The position numbers and the translations under genes are program-made. Source: JASGDC01 sp047605865 (GTDB lineage Bacteria; Actinomycetota; Actinomycetes; Actinomycetales; Micrococcaceae). From it: a stretch of DNA of 41,387 nt. Below are positions 15,625 to 23,002 of the stretch, piece by piece. Positions within the stretch are counted from its first letter, which is position 1; each line of letters begins with the position of its first letter. A model generated the notes under the pieces. That model did not search any database. It was given only the letters and a program-made list of their open reading frames with translations, and was not told the origin of the DNA. The stretch lies in contig JASGFC010000013.1 of NCBI GenBank assembly GCA_047605865.1, positions 1 to 41,387 on the forward strand, in the 5' to 3' direction.

Positions 15625-15839
15625 AGTGGGGTGCAACAGAAAAATCTGCTACACCCCTTAAGGAAACAAGAAATTACATGAAGTCTTAAGGTCAAATCCT
15701 ATACAGGAAGACCAAGTGCTAGTGAACAAGCCATTAGCAAACCCTTGTTTACATCTAATGTAAACCTCTTAGCTGATATTAGAGAGGGAAAAGCTGATAT
15801 TTTCTCTACATTTTAGCTGACAAAACACTCTGAACTATT
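15625..15839. other. 215-nt convergent gap with a palindrome and short repeats
   Basis: After the crcB hairpin comes a perfect 8-bp inverted repeat with a 3-nt centre, GTTTACATCTAATGTAAAC (15747-15765). The decamer AGCTGATATT occurs at 15771 and 15792, with AGCTGA again at 15815. No coding potential is recognised. Confidence 0.6.
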
Positions 15840-16814
15840 TTAAGAATCCTTCACTTTGGCTTCCGTTGCAGACTTTTTGAAGTTGAAGATACTCAAGAAA
15901 TCTCGTGGGTTTTCTGTGGTCATGATAGCACCAGCCATAATCACTAATGCCAACAAAATTTCACGAAGGCCAGCAGCTTGGCCGAAGAAGAAACCAATGA
16001 AAACAGCCCATGCAGAATAACTAATGTTTAGCCCCATCGACTGGATGGCTCCAATCTCGTCAACAGAACTATAATAGAACAACAATGCTGCTGTACCAAC
16101 AAAACCAGTAAAGACAATAAGCCAGATTGTATTGGAGCCAATAACTTGTCCAACAACTTTGTAACCACCCAAAAATGGCATCACTAGAGAGCTATATATC
16201 AAGAAAGAAAGAATTTGACGAATTTGCAGCGCAATCTGTGGTAAGGTTTCTTCTTCCATTCCGTGTGACAATGCTACAGATTCAGCTCCCCAAGCAAAGG
16301 CACAAATCAAAGCAAACATCAAACCAAGTTTGAGATTATCCTGCGGGGCAGATGAACTTGATGTCATCAAAACTGTTGCAGTAATAATGAGTATCAAACC
16401 AACAATTCCAAGTTTAGTAATCTTTTCCCTTAAGAAAATTACGCCCAAAACTGCACCAATAGCTGGATACGTTGCAGAAATGATGGCAGTTTCTGAAGAA
16501 CCAATATAGTGAATAGCTAAGGTGTAGGACGTCATGCCAATTGGTCCTCCAAGTATCCCACCTAATGCAACCCAGAGTACCTTTTTAGATTTCAGTACAT
16601 CTTTAATAGTATGAATTTTCTTGGTTGCAGTATTGTAGATTAAGAGCCAGAGAGCAGAGAATGTATCGTGCAAAAATGTTGCAACAAGTGGGGCAAGGAA
16701 AGCATAATCCTTCAAGGGAGACATCTTCACGATAACCCCTATGAGCACGGTATCTAGGGCCCACAATAGTCCACCTAAGAGACCTCTGGTTACTCCTTTT
16801 GCTTGGGCATTCAC
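15840..16814 (-). CDS. EamA/DMT-superfamily transporter
   Basis: 324 aa with ten hydrophobic segments in two EamA repeats. The first repeat includes GGLLWALDTVLIG and ends with SATYPAIGAVLGVIFLREKIT, the usual repeat-boundary motif. The second starts at LGLMFALICAFAWGAESVAL. DMT proteins export metabolites such as amino acids; the substrate cannot be inferred. The GTG start (16814-16812) follows AGGAAAGGG. The cupin gene lies 58 nt upstream on the same strand and may share its transcript. Confidence 0.85.
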   Translation of the reverse strand: MNAQAKGVTRGLLGGLLWALDTVLIGVIVKMSPLKDYAFLAPLVATFLHDTFSALWLLIYNTATKKIHTIKDVLKSKKVLWVALGGILGGPIGMTSYTLAIHYIGSSETAIISATYPAIGAVLGVIFLREKITKLGIVGLILIITATVLMTSSSSAPQDNLKLGLMFALICAFAWGAESVALSHGMEEETLPQIALQIRQILSFLIYSSLVMPFLGGYKVVGQVIGSNTIWLIVFTGFVGTAALLFYYSSVDEIGAIQSMGLNISYSAWAVFIGFFFGQAAGLREILLALVIMAGAIMTTENPRDFLSIFNFKKSATEAKVKDS

Positions 16815-16872
16815 GATAAGCCCTTTCCTGATTCTCTCTTAACGAGAATAACTGATTAACTAGCTAAAGTAC

Positions 16873-17298
16873 TTAGTGATGATGATCAGCTTCTGCTTCC
16901 ATGGCTTCTTCATATGTTGTATGAACCGTGCCATGTTCATGCTCAGGAGGTGAATAAATAGAGTAGACCTTCAATGGCTCATTGCCAACGTTTGTTACAT
17001 TGTGCCAAGAACCAGCAGGAACGAAAATGACATCATCATCAGTAGCTTCTTGATCAAAAGTAAGTTGATCTTCAGCTGGCCCCATCTGAACTCGGCCTGT
17101 ACCTGCTTCTACACGGAGGAACTGATCGTGGTCATCATGAACTTCAAGCCCAATATCATGCCCTGGATTGATTGACATGACAGTTAACTGCAAGTTCTTC
17201 CCTGTCCAAATAGTAGTGCGGTAGTTCTCATTTTCTAGCGTTGTCTTCTCAATATTAACCACGTAAGGGTTTGGACCTTGATCTTGAGTTGTCATCAT
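16873..17298 (-). CDS. Single-domain cupin
   Basis: 141 aa. The conserved beta-barrel has motif 1 as GLEVHDDHDQFLRVEAGTG, supplying two His and a Glu, and motif 2 as PAGSWHNVTNVG with the third His. These form a plausible metal site. The C-terminal EADHHH tail is His-rich. Small cupins of this kind are annotated as sugar-phosphate isomerase-like or dioxygenase-like; the reaction is unknown. GGAGG lies 2 nt before the first of two adjacent ATGs and 5 nt before the second (17295), so the second is the likelier start. It precedes the EamA transporter. Confidence 0.85.
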   Translation of the reverse strand: MMTTQDQGPNPYVVNIEKTTLENENYRTTIWTGKNLQLTVMSINPGHDIGLEVHDDHDQFLRVEAGTGRVQMGPAEDQLTFDQEATDDDVIFVPAGSWHNVTNVGNEPLKVYSIYSPPEHEHGTVHTTYEEAMEAEADHHH

Positions 17299-17403
17299 TA
17301 CCTCCAGCTATATCAATCTCCGATTAACCAACATCTAAGGAACTCTTTTGTAGAAGATGTCCTTAATATCAATCTACCAAAATTAAAAACTTTCATATCA
17401 AAA

Positions 17404-17511
17404 TCAATATCTAATTGCTAGCGACAAAGCAGCGAAAAATATCATTTTTACTATGATAAACCAATAAATATTTTGAAACTTAGATACACTTTCTATTGTT
17501 AACTTATTCAT
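17404..17511 (-). CDS. Possible 35-aa membrane peptide or displaced permease C-terminus
   Basis: An ATG frame of 35 codons encodes a polar N-terminus (MNKLTIESVSKFQNIYW) and a hydrophobic C-terminus ending in AALSLAIRY. It begins 26 nt after the permease stop. Deleting one base from the A9 run at 17547-17555 would fuse the permease to this frame. No strong ribosome-binding site is seen. It is either a small peptide gene of the ABC cassette or a frameshifted permease tail. Confidence 0.3.
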   Translation of the reverse strand: MNKLTIESVSKFQNIYWFIIVKMIFFAALSLAIRY

Positions 17512-17536
17512 TTTATAAAATTGCCCAGAAATATAG

Positions 17537-18433
17537 TCAAGAATACAAAAAAAAACAACTTACTGTAACAAAAAAAACAATATCGTTATAACTATACTTA
17601 AAACTTTCAAAACTTAATTCAGAACAAAACCAAAAACCCAAAAGACAAAAGAAAATTGAAAATAAAAATTGGGAAAGGAAAGATTTAATGTGATAAGTAA
17701 AATTAACTAATTGGTTAGCTTTTAATAAAATTAAATCTCTGTTCAAAGCAGATGCTTTAAAAAAAAGAGAGCAAAGACCAAAGGTAGGGATAATAGCCAA
17801 AACTAAACTTTCTCTGGAAGTTACATGAACTCTAAAGAAAGAATATATAGTTATAAAAAAAATCATTTTTAAAGGTAACGAAAACCAATAAACTATAATC
17901 TCTCTTCTCGTAAATACGGGAATACTAATTGGAGCACAATTAAAAAAATTTTGAAAATTTTGATTAAGTTCAATCATCTCAAACTTTTCAAATAGTAATG
18001 GCAACACCAACTCCATAATGCAAGTCACAATCAACGCAGTAACAACCATATATAAGTTTTGGAAACTCAAGAAGAATAATATAGGAGAAAGAATAATGAT
18101 ATGAAGCAAAGTCCTACTAAGGAAATATTGTCCACTGTTAAAACCAAGTATTGCTCCGTATAGAATCGCAGATCTCTGTTTGTACAACAAAAAATTTTCA
18201 ACTATAGTTCCAGTGACTAAAATCAAAAACGCGCCCAACACTACCATTGTTTTCAACAAAGGGATATGGAAATACTCATTTGTTCTCAAAAATATAGCCA
18301 CAAATGAAGTAACTACTGAAAAAATAGCCAAAGCAACATAGTTAAGAATAATGATTCTTCTCGTAGTTTTCTTATCTAGACTAGTAGATGCTCCTCTTCT
18401 AAACACTTGGAATAAAAACAGTTGTTTAATCAT
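17537..18433 (-). CDS. ABC exporter membrane subunit, unrecognised family
   Basis: 298-aa, AT-rich gene for a membrane protein with about eight hydrophobic segments and no soluble domain beyond short loops. Its start overlaps the ATPase stop by ATGA (18430-18433), so it is the probable permease partner. I do not recognise the family; the size resembles ABC-2-like permeases. The last helix is cut short: residues NDIVFFVTVSCFFLYS end at the stop, directly after a run of nine T on the coding strand. Adding one T would complete the helix and end in FLTIFLGNFIK; removing one would give about 45 further residues. Base composition is far from that of the flanking genes, suggesting acquisition. Confidence 0.65.
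   Translation of the reverse strand: MIKQLFLFQVFRRGASTSLDKKTTRRIIILNYVALAIFSVVTSFVAIFLRTNEYFHIPLLKTMVVLGAFLILVTGTIVENFLLYKQRSAILYGAILGFNSGQYFLSRTLLHIIILSPILFFLSFQNLYMVVTALIVTCIMELVLPLLFEKFEMIELNQNFQNFFNCAPISIPVFTRREIIVYWFSLPLKMIFFITIYSFFRVHVTSRESLVLAIIPTFGLCSLFFKASALNRDLILLKANQLVNFTYHIKSFLSQFLFSIFFCLLGFWFCSELSFESFKYSYNDIVFFVTVSCFFLYS
17547..17555. repeat. A9 homopolymer at the permease 3' end
   Basis: Nine A on the plus strand (nine T on the coding strand), 8 nt before the permease stop. An A8 run lies at 17570-17577. Slippage in either changes the permease C-terminus. Confidence 0.8.
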
Positions 18434-19011
18434 GACAGCTCATAGTGCTTATCTGAAATAGAAAATAACACTCCTTTATTGTGATCAACAACTAGAACCG
18501 AGCTTCTATTGGCTTTTAGATTGAGAATACTTTGTCTAGTAAAAGCTATAGAGGTATCATCAAGACCAGAAAAAGGCTCATCGAAAATGTATAAATCTGC
18601 CTCAACGGAAAACGCAATCATTAAATAAATTTTCTTCTGTTCACCATAAGATAAATCACTTACTTTTCGCTCAAGTAACTGGTCAGTAAAACCAAGACCA
18701 ACTCTAGCTATATTAATATCCTTTGCAGAATTTTTATTAGCAAAATTAATAACATCTGAAGATAGCATAGAGCCAAAATAGTTATAACTATTATCTGGCG
18801 CATAAGCTAACATTGTAAAGTTCTTATCATAACTACTATAAGTTACTTTAAGCTTGTTCTTTATTCCTGCGGTAAAGTTCAATAACGTAGTTTTACCCGT
18901 TCCGTTCTTCCCTGAAACAGTAACAATCGAAGCAGGAGGTATACAAAAATTTTCTAATTCTAATATAGTAGAAACTCTCGTAGAAATTCTTAAATCTTTG
19001 ACCTCTAACAA
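18430..19011 (-). CDS. ABC transporter ATP-binding protein
   Basis: 193 aa, a compact single nucleotide-binding domain. Walker A is GKNGTGKTT (residues 34-42), the signature is LSYGEQKK, Walker B is LYIFDEPFSGLDD and the H-loop is VVDHNKG. The segment between Walker A and the signature is short and has no obvious canonical Q-loop, although a tyrosine-rich AYAPDNSYNYFG stretch lies where it would be. It starts 4 nt after the preceding membrane-protein gene and overlaps the permease by 4 nt. A two-subunit exporter of a peptide or lipid, or an immunity pump, is plausible. AT-rich, unlike the neighbourhood. Confidence 0.88.
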   Translation of the reverse strand: MLEVKDLRISTRVSTILELENFCIPPASIVTVSGKNGTGKTTLLNFTAGIKNKLKVTYSSYDKNFTMLAYAPDNSYNYFGSMLSSDVINFANKNSAKDINIARVGLGFTDQLLERKVSDLSYGEQKKIYLMIAFSVEADLYIFDEPFSGLDDTSIAFTRQSILNLKANRSSVLVVDHNKGVLFSISDKHYELS

Positions 19012-19015
19012 ATTG

Positions 19016-19408
19016 TTATTGGTTGGTGATGTTAAGGTCGTAATTGTTCCTCATCCCCCAAAAATTTACTCCAACCATAACCAGCCAACTTAAAACAGAA
19101 AACAAAATAAAAATCTGACTATGATTTCTGAAAGCGAGATAAGCACTACCTACAGTAAAAATAAGGCCCACTACAACTAATAAATTTAAAACTATGCCAA
19201 GCGTAGAAAGTTTAACAGTTATATTATTTGGCTTAACAATAGTAATAGTTTTTCTGAATTTATTTGAAAATCCTAATTGAAGTGCCGTGTTGTCATTAAT
19301 AGGGATACTTTTCTTCTCATCTGTAGCTACTGAGATATTATTAGCAATAACGCTGAGATTCTTATCAAATAAATTCTCAAACGATACTTTGTTATCTATT
19401 GTGGCCAT
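19016..19408 (-). CDS. Unrecognised membrane protein, first gene of the ABC cassette
   Basis: 130 aa. Residues 1-65 are soluble and polar with no recognised domain. Two hydrophobic segments follow (about 68-93 and 98-118), then a short Asn-rich tail. It lies 4 nt upstream of the ATPase. The layout, a cytoplasmic domain on a two-helix hairpin, would suit an accessory or sensor of the transporter, but no family is recognised. No signal peptide or leader-peptide cleavage motif is seen. Confidence 0.6.
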   Translation of the reverse strand: MATIDNKVSFENLFDKNLSVIANNISVATDEKKSIPINDNTALQLGFSNKFRKTITIVKPNNITVKLSTLGIVLNLLVVVGLIFTVGSAYLAFRNHSQIFILFSVLSWLVMVGVNFWGMRNNYDLNITNQ

Positions 19409-19652
19409 TACTCCCTCGTATTCTTCTTAAATCAACCTTTATTTAGCTATGCTTAGAATATAATCATTGAATATAAAATTTTGGAAAATGAAATTATAAG
19501 TTAATTGTATCTGAAAACTCAAATTGCATCATTCGGCATGGAATGGCCAGGACGAAGTGGGCGTTCAGTTACTGCGGAGGAAGCCAAGCAACTATTTAAT
19601 AGAGCCTGATTTGTATGTTTATATCTTGCAAGACAAACTATAGAAGTGAGTC
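19409..19652. other. AT-rich gap upstream of the ABC cassette
   Basis: 244 nt between two minus-strand genes, presumably holding the cassette promoter. The left two thirds is very AT-rich. A GC-richer patch at 19511-19609 reads as a coding remnant, listed separately. Confidence 0.5.
19511..19609 (+). pseudogene. Probable 3' remnant of a lost gene
   Basis: Plus-strand frame from 19511 (in-frame ATG at 19538) to TGA 19607-19609. Its end, GMEWPGRSGRSVTAEEAKQLF and two further residues before Ala-stop, looks like an ordinary protein C-terminus, and it is much GC-richer than its surroundings. The parent family is not recognised. It could also be a 23-aa micro-ORF. Confidence 0.35.
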
Positions 19653-20135
19653 TTATTCTACTGCTATTCTATTTTTTCGATTCAATAAAACTATCCTAGA
19701 ACCCAGTATGGATACTGCTATATGAATCATTGTTGAACTACCAGTCAAAATATGAATATCGCTAGTAGGACCTTGCCCATCTATGAGAAACTTAAGCCCT
19801 GCATTGACTATCATGCCAATAAGAAATACAGCGATTGTCCAAATAGTACCTTTTCTGACCCAACTCTTCTCAGTTTCTGAATAACGAATTTTATCAGTGT
19901 AACCACGAATAGCACCAAATATAAAGCCAAGAATCACAGTACCCACAATATAGCTAGCGAGTACTGAAATACTCAAATGTGTGCCTTGCAATGCTTGCAC
20001 CATAGTAAGGATTCCATAAGCCAGTAAAATCAAGACAATCTTCAAGGATTCTTTGAGTCTACGCTCGCTATACATTCTATAGATGAAAAAACCGATAATG
20101 ATAACCGGTAACAGATAATTGAATAAAGGATTCAC
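19653..20135 (-). CDS. Membrane protein, about four to five helices
   Basis: 160 aa. Hydrophobic segments lie near residues 5-18, 33-50, 56-78, 98-116 and 132-148, with a conserved-looking basic loop TDKIRYSETEKSWVRKG in the middle. This recalls CcdC/DUF1453-like membrane proteins, but I cannot assign it firmly. The start is GTG (20135-20133). The only Shine-Dalgarno candidate is a run of nine G ending 7 nt before it, so translation may depend on the length of that run. Composition is intermediate between the AT-rich ABC cassette and the backbone. Confidence 0.6.
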   Translation of the reverse strand: MNPLFNYLLPVIIIGFFIYRMYSERRLKESLKIVLILLAYGILTMVQALQGTHLSISVLASYIVGTVILGFIFGAIRGYTDKIRYSETEKSWVRKGTIWTIAVFLIGMIVNAGLKFLIDGQGPTSDIHILTGSSTMIHIAVSILGSRIVLLNRKNRIAVE

Positions 20136-20142
20136 AATAATA

Positions 20143-20151
20143 CCCCCCCCC
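20143..20151 (-). promoter_or_regulatory. G9 run acting as ribosome-binding site
   Basis: Nine C on the plus strand read as nine G in the leader of the minus-strand membrane protein gene, ending 7 nt before its GTG. It is the only SD-like sequence there. Homopolymers of this length slip during replication. Confidence 0.5.
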
Positions 20152-20299
20152 GTATAAACCTTATCATACCGTTAAGATTTATTTATGAAGAGCCAGTAAT
20201 TTTTAGATTTATCATTTACTTGTAGTGACATTTGTGGTGAATTTTGATGAATGAGTAAAATAAGGCATGAGCAGCCCCCTATAAAATACAGGGGTACAG

Positions 20300-20376
20300 T
20301 GGTGCTCCCAGTGGGACTCGAACCCACACTGGATAGATTTTAAGTCTACTGTCTCTACCGATTGGACTATGGGAGC
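20300..20376 (-). tRNA. tRNA with UAA anticodon but class I variable loop
   Basis: 77 nt including encoded CCA. The acceptor stem GCTCCCA pairs with TGGGAGC, with A73. The D-stem is GTC/GAC with GG in the loop, and the anticodon stem is GTAGA/TCTAT around loop CTTAAAA, giving anticodon TAA at 34-36 after T33. The variable loop is only five bases (CCAGT). The T-arm is GTGGG-TTCGAGT-CCCAC. T8, A14 and the A15-T48 pair are present. The anticodon reads UUA (Leu), but bacterial tRNA-Leu normally has a long variable arm, so amino-acid identity is uncertain. Confidence 0.88.
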
Positions 20377-20489
20377 TTAATTAGCATTCTTATTTATTGT
20401 AACTGACTTTTCTGGTGTGCCAGAACAACAGAACTTATTTATTAAGTTGGACGCCAATTTCTTGACGCCCAACTTGTGAATTAAACTTT

Positions 20490-22013
20490 CTACAGGGTGT
20501 GATGTTCTGTAGTTATTGTTTGAGTTGTAGCAACTTTGACTGCATCATCTGGAAGAACTGTTTCTGTTGTGGCTTCAACAGCTTTTGGTTCTGCAGGTTT
20601 AGGCGCAGGAGTTGCAGCCTCAACAAATGCCTGACGTGGGTCTTCAAGGTTAATAAGCTGAGTTGTGTCACGACCAGCAGCCCAGTTCCAGAACCAGCCG
20701 CTTGCTACACGGAATTTACGCTCAAACATAGGCATTGCAGCTCCATGGTAAGCACGGTGCATAAACCATGCTGGGAAACCAGTAAGTTTAATGCCCATTG
20801 GCATCTTTGCAACACCTTTGTACATACCAAGACCTGCTACAGCACCCATATTTTCGTGCTTGTATTCTTGTAAAGAACCATTACTGTATGAAGCAGCAAT
20901 ATTGCGAGCAAGTACTTTTGCTTGACGCACTGCATGCTGTGCGTTTGGCACACATGTGCCATCTGGAAGACCACCTCCAGTTAAATCTGGAACAGCAGAA
21001 ATATCTCCTGCAGCCCATGCATGAGGTACTACATTACCATCTGCATCTTTAACACGTAAATCTGCGCCACAAGTGATACGGCCACGATCATCAGTTGGGA
21101 GGTCAGAGTTTTTAGCAACAGGACTAGCAGCAACACCAGCAGTCCAAATCAAAGTATCTGCTTTGAAAGATTCACCTGGGCTCTTATCTTCCATATTCAT
21201 CAAGTTAATAGTGTTGTTATCTGTTACAGATGCAAGTGAAGTATTCAAGAATACATCAATACCGCGTGCTTCCAGTTGTTTGACAACTTTTTCGGCTTGG
21301 TCTTCAGTAACTTCTGGCATGATACGGCCAGCAGCTTCGACCATGACAAAACGAATGTCTTTGATAGTAAGGTACTTATTGCGTGAAACAGCTACGCGAG
21401 CCATATCTTCAAGTTCTGCAATTGTTTCAATACCAGCGAAACCACCACCAACAACAACGAAAGTCAATGCTGCTTTCTTGTCTTCAGGGTTTGTCATTGT
21501 AGAAGCTGTTTCAATGCGCTCTAGCACGTTGTTACGCACTGCTGTTGCCTCTTCGATAGTTTTCATACCAATACCGTGTTCAGCAAGACCGTCGATTGGG
21601 AACGTCTTGGTGTTAGCTCCAGCAGCTACAACAATTTCGTCGTAAGGAAGTTCATAAGCATTGCCATCTTTAGCTTCCAGTGTTACTTTACGATCTGCAT
21701 GTGAAATGTTTGTCACTTTAGCGTTAATGAGCTCACAGCCTCGAAGGTGACGACGGTGAGAAACAACAGCATCACGAGGCTCAATTGAACCTGCTGCAAC
21801 TTCTGGGAGGAAAGGCTGATAAGTCATGTATGGGTATGGATCTACAACTGTAATAACATGGTTTGCGTCACTGATACGTTTTTGTAAACGTAGCGCTGTG
21901 TAGAGACCTACATAACCTCCACCAACAATAAGGGTACGATGCTTTTCTCCAGCATTTACTTGGTCAGTCTCTTCTGATTTAATAGACTGTACTTGTTCGT
22001 CCTGTGTTGCCAT
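20490..22013 (-). CDS. ndh: Type II NADH dehydrogenase
   Basis: 507-aa flavoprotein that oxidises NADH and reduces quinone at the membrane surface without pumping protons. The FAD-binding GGGYVGLY lies near residue 32, the second Rossmann motif VVGGGFAGIE binds NADH, and WAAGDI is the late FAD contact. PMGIKLTGFPAWFMHRAYH is the membrane-contact region typical of NDH-2. An Ala/Pro/Glu-rich tail of about 60 residues and an acidic N-terminal extension of about 25 residues are lineage-specific. AAGGTGAC precedes the ATG. It follows ppx by 41 nt. With succinate dehydrogenase it indicates a quinone-linked respiratory chain. Confidence 0.93.
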   Translation of the reverse strand: MATQDEQVQSIKSEETDQVNAGEKHRTLIVGGGYVGLYTALRLQKRISDANHVITVVDPYPYMTYQPFLPEVAAGSIEPRDAVVSHRRHLRGCELINAKVTNISHADRKVTLEAKDGNAYELPYDEIVVAAGANTKTFPIDGLAEHGIGMKTIEEATAVRNNVLERIETASTMTNPEDKKAALTFVVVGGGFAGIETIAELEDMARVAVSRNKYLTIKDIRFVMVEAAGRIMPEVTEDQAEKVVKQLEARGIDVFLNTSLASVTDNNTINLMNMEDKSPGESFKADTLIWTAGVAASPVAKNSDLPTDDRGRITCGADLRVKDADGNVVPHAWAAGDISAVPDLTGGGLPDGTCVPNAQHAVRQAKVLARNIAASYSNGSLQEYKHENMGAVAGLGMYKGVAKMPMGIKLTGFPAWFMHRAYHGAAMPMFERKFRVASGWFWNWAAGRDTTQLINLEDPRQAFVEAATPAPKPAEPKAVEATTETVLPDDAVKVATTQTITTEHHTL

Positions 22014-22054
22014 TGTCTTTCGTCACCTTTTTCTTTTAAAAGTATTCTTACTTA

Positions 22055-23002
22055 TTAGTCTAAAACACATGATAAGGCAATACCATGCAAAATATCAGTT
22101 TCACTCACAATAATTGAATTGACTCTACCGTTAGTTGCCTCTTCAATTCTTTCCATCACTCGTTTGAGAACTAAACAACCACCACCAATGACGTCTATCC
22201 TACCTGGTAATATGTAAGATTGCTCAGCACGTTCAGCTTTGCTCATTGCTAGGATTTCATCGCATGATGCTTTCATATCCGTAAAAGGAATGTGAGCACC
22301 GTGTATTTTTTCTGGGTCATAAGTTGACAAGTTCAAAGCATGGGTGGCTACTGTTGTAGTAGTTCCTGCAACTCCAATGTATGCATTTGCTTGAGAAAGA
22401 TCAACAGTTACTTCTGCTTCTTGCAAAGCAGCATCTACCATTTCTTGGCCATGCTCTATTTCTTCATCAGTTGCTGGATCAGATTGTAAACAACGCTCAG
22501 TGACACGAACACATCCCACATCCATTGAGTATTCAGCTGCAACACCTGAGCGATCCCCTAGCACCAACTCAGTAGAGCCCCCTCCTAAATCGGAGAGTAA
22601 GAATGGTCCTTTTAAAGCAGAGTCAAGACCAAGCAAAGCACCATCAAAAGATAACTGCGCTTCTTCATCCCCAGAAATTACTTCTGGTTCAATACCAAGA
22701 CGTTCTTGAACACCATCGAAAAAAACTTTGCGATTCTTTGCATCCCGTGTAGCTGAAGTTGCTACAAACCTTGTTTTGTCTACATCATACTTTTTGATCA
22801 TGGCAGCATACTTGTCTAAAGCCGTAAAAGTACGCTCAATTGCTTCATCAGCTAATCTTCCAGTCTGGTCTACTCCCTGCCCCAAACGCACGATGATATT
22901 ATCCCCATATAGTGGCTCTAGCTGATGATTTTGCTCATCAGCATCTGCAATCAATAAACGTATGGAGTTGGTTCCACAATCAATAGCTGCTACTCTAGTC
23001 AT
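22055..23002 (-). CDS. ppx: Ppx/GppA exopolyphosphatase family
   Basis: 315 aa, the single-catalytic-domain length typical of actinobacterial Ppx. It belongs to the actin-like ASKHA fold: phosphate-1 AIDCGTNSIRLLIAD, DLGGGSTELVLG with the catalytic-site glycines, AGTTTTVATHAL, and the late VIGGGCLVLKR and SETDILHGIAL blocks. It hydrolyses terminal phosphates of polyphosphate or pppGpp; the actual preference is not decidable here. Its start overlaps the DUF501 stop by 8 nt, so the two are translationally coupled, as is usual in actinobacteria. Confidence 0.93.
   Translation of the reverse strand: MTRVAAIDCGTNSIRLLIADADEQNHQLEPLYGDNIIVRLGQGVDQTGRLADEAIERTFTALDKYAAMIKKYDVDKTRFVATSATRDAKNRKVFFDGVQERLGIEPEVISGDEEAQLSFDGALLGLDSALKGPFLLSDLGGGSTELVLGDRSGVAAEYSMDVGCVRVTERCLQSDPATDEEIEHGQEMVDAALQEAEVTVDLSQANAYIGVAGTTTTVATHALNLSTYDPEKIHGAHIPFTDMKASCDEILAMSKAERAEQSYILPGRIDVIGGGCLVLKRVMERIEEATNGRVNSIIVSETDILHGIALSCVLD

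Noticed and set aside
19016..19408. Toxin-antitoxin or bacteriocin precursor
   Set aside because: The 130-aa protein has no leader peptide, double-glycine site or known toxin motif; an accessory membrane protein is the safer description.
17299..20376. Integration of the AT-rich segment as a tRNA-targeted island
   Set aside because: The tRNA 3' end faces the segment, but no direct repeat of the tRNA 3' end was found near 17300 and no integrase or transposase gene is present.
20444..20475. Terminator after ndh
   Set aside because: AAGTTGG/CCAACTT can pair over a long loop, but there is no T-tract and the stem is only 7 bp.
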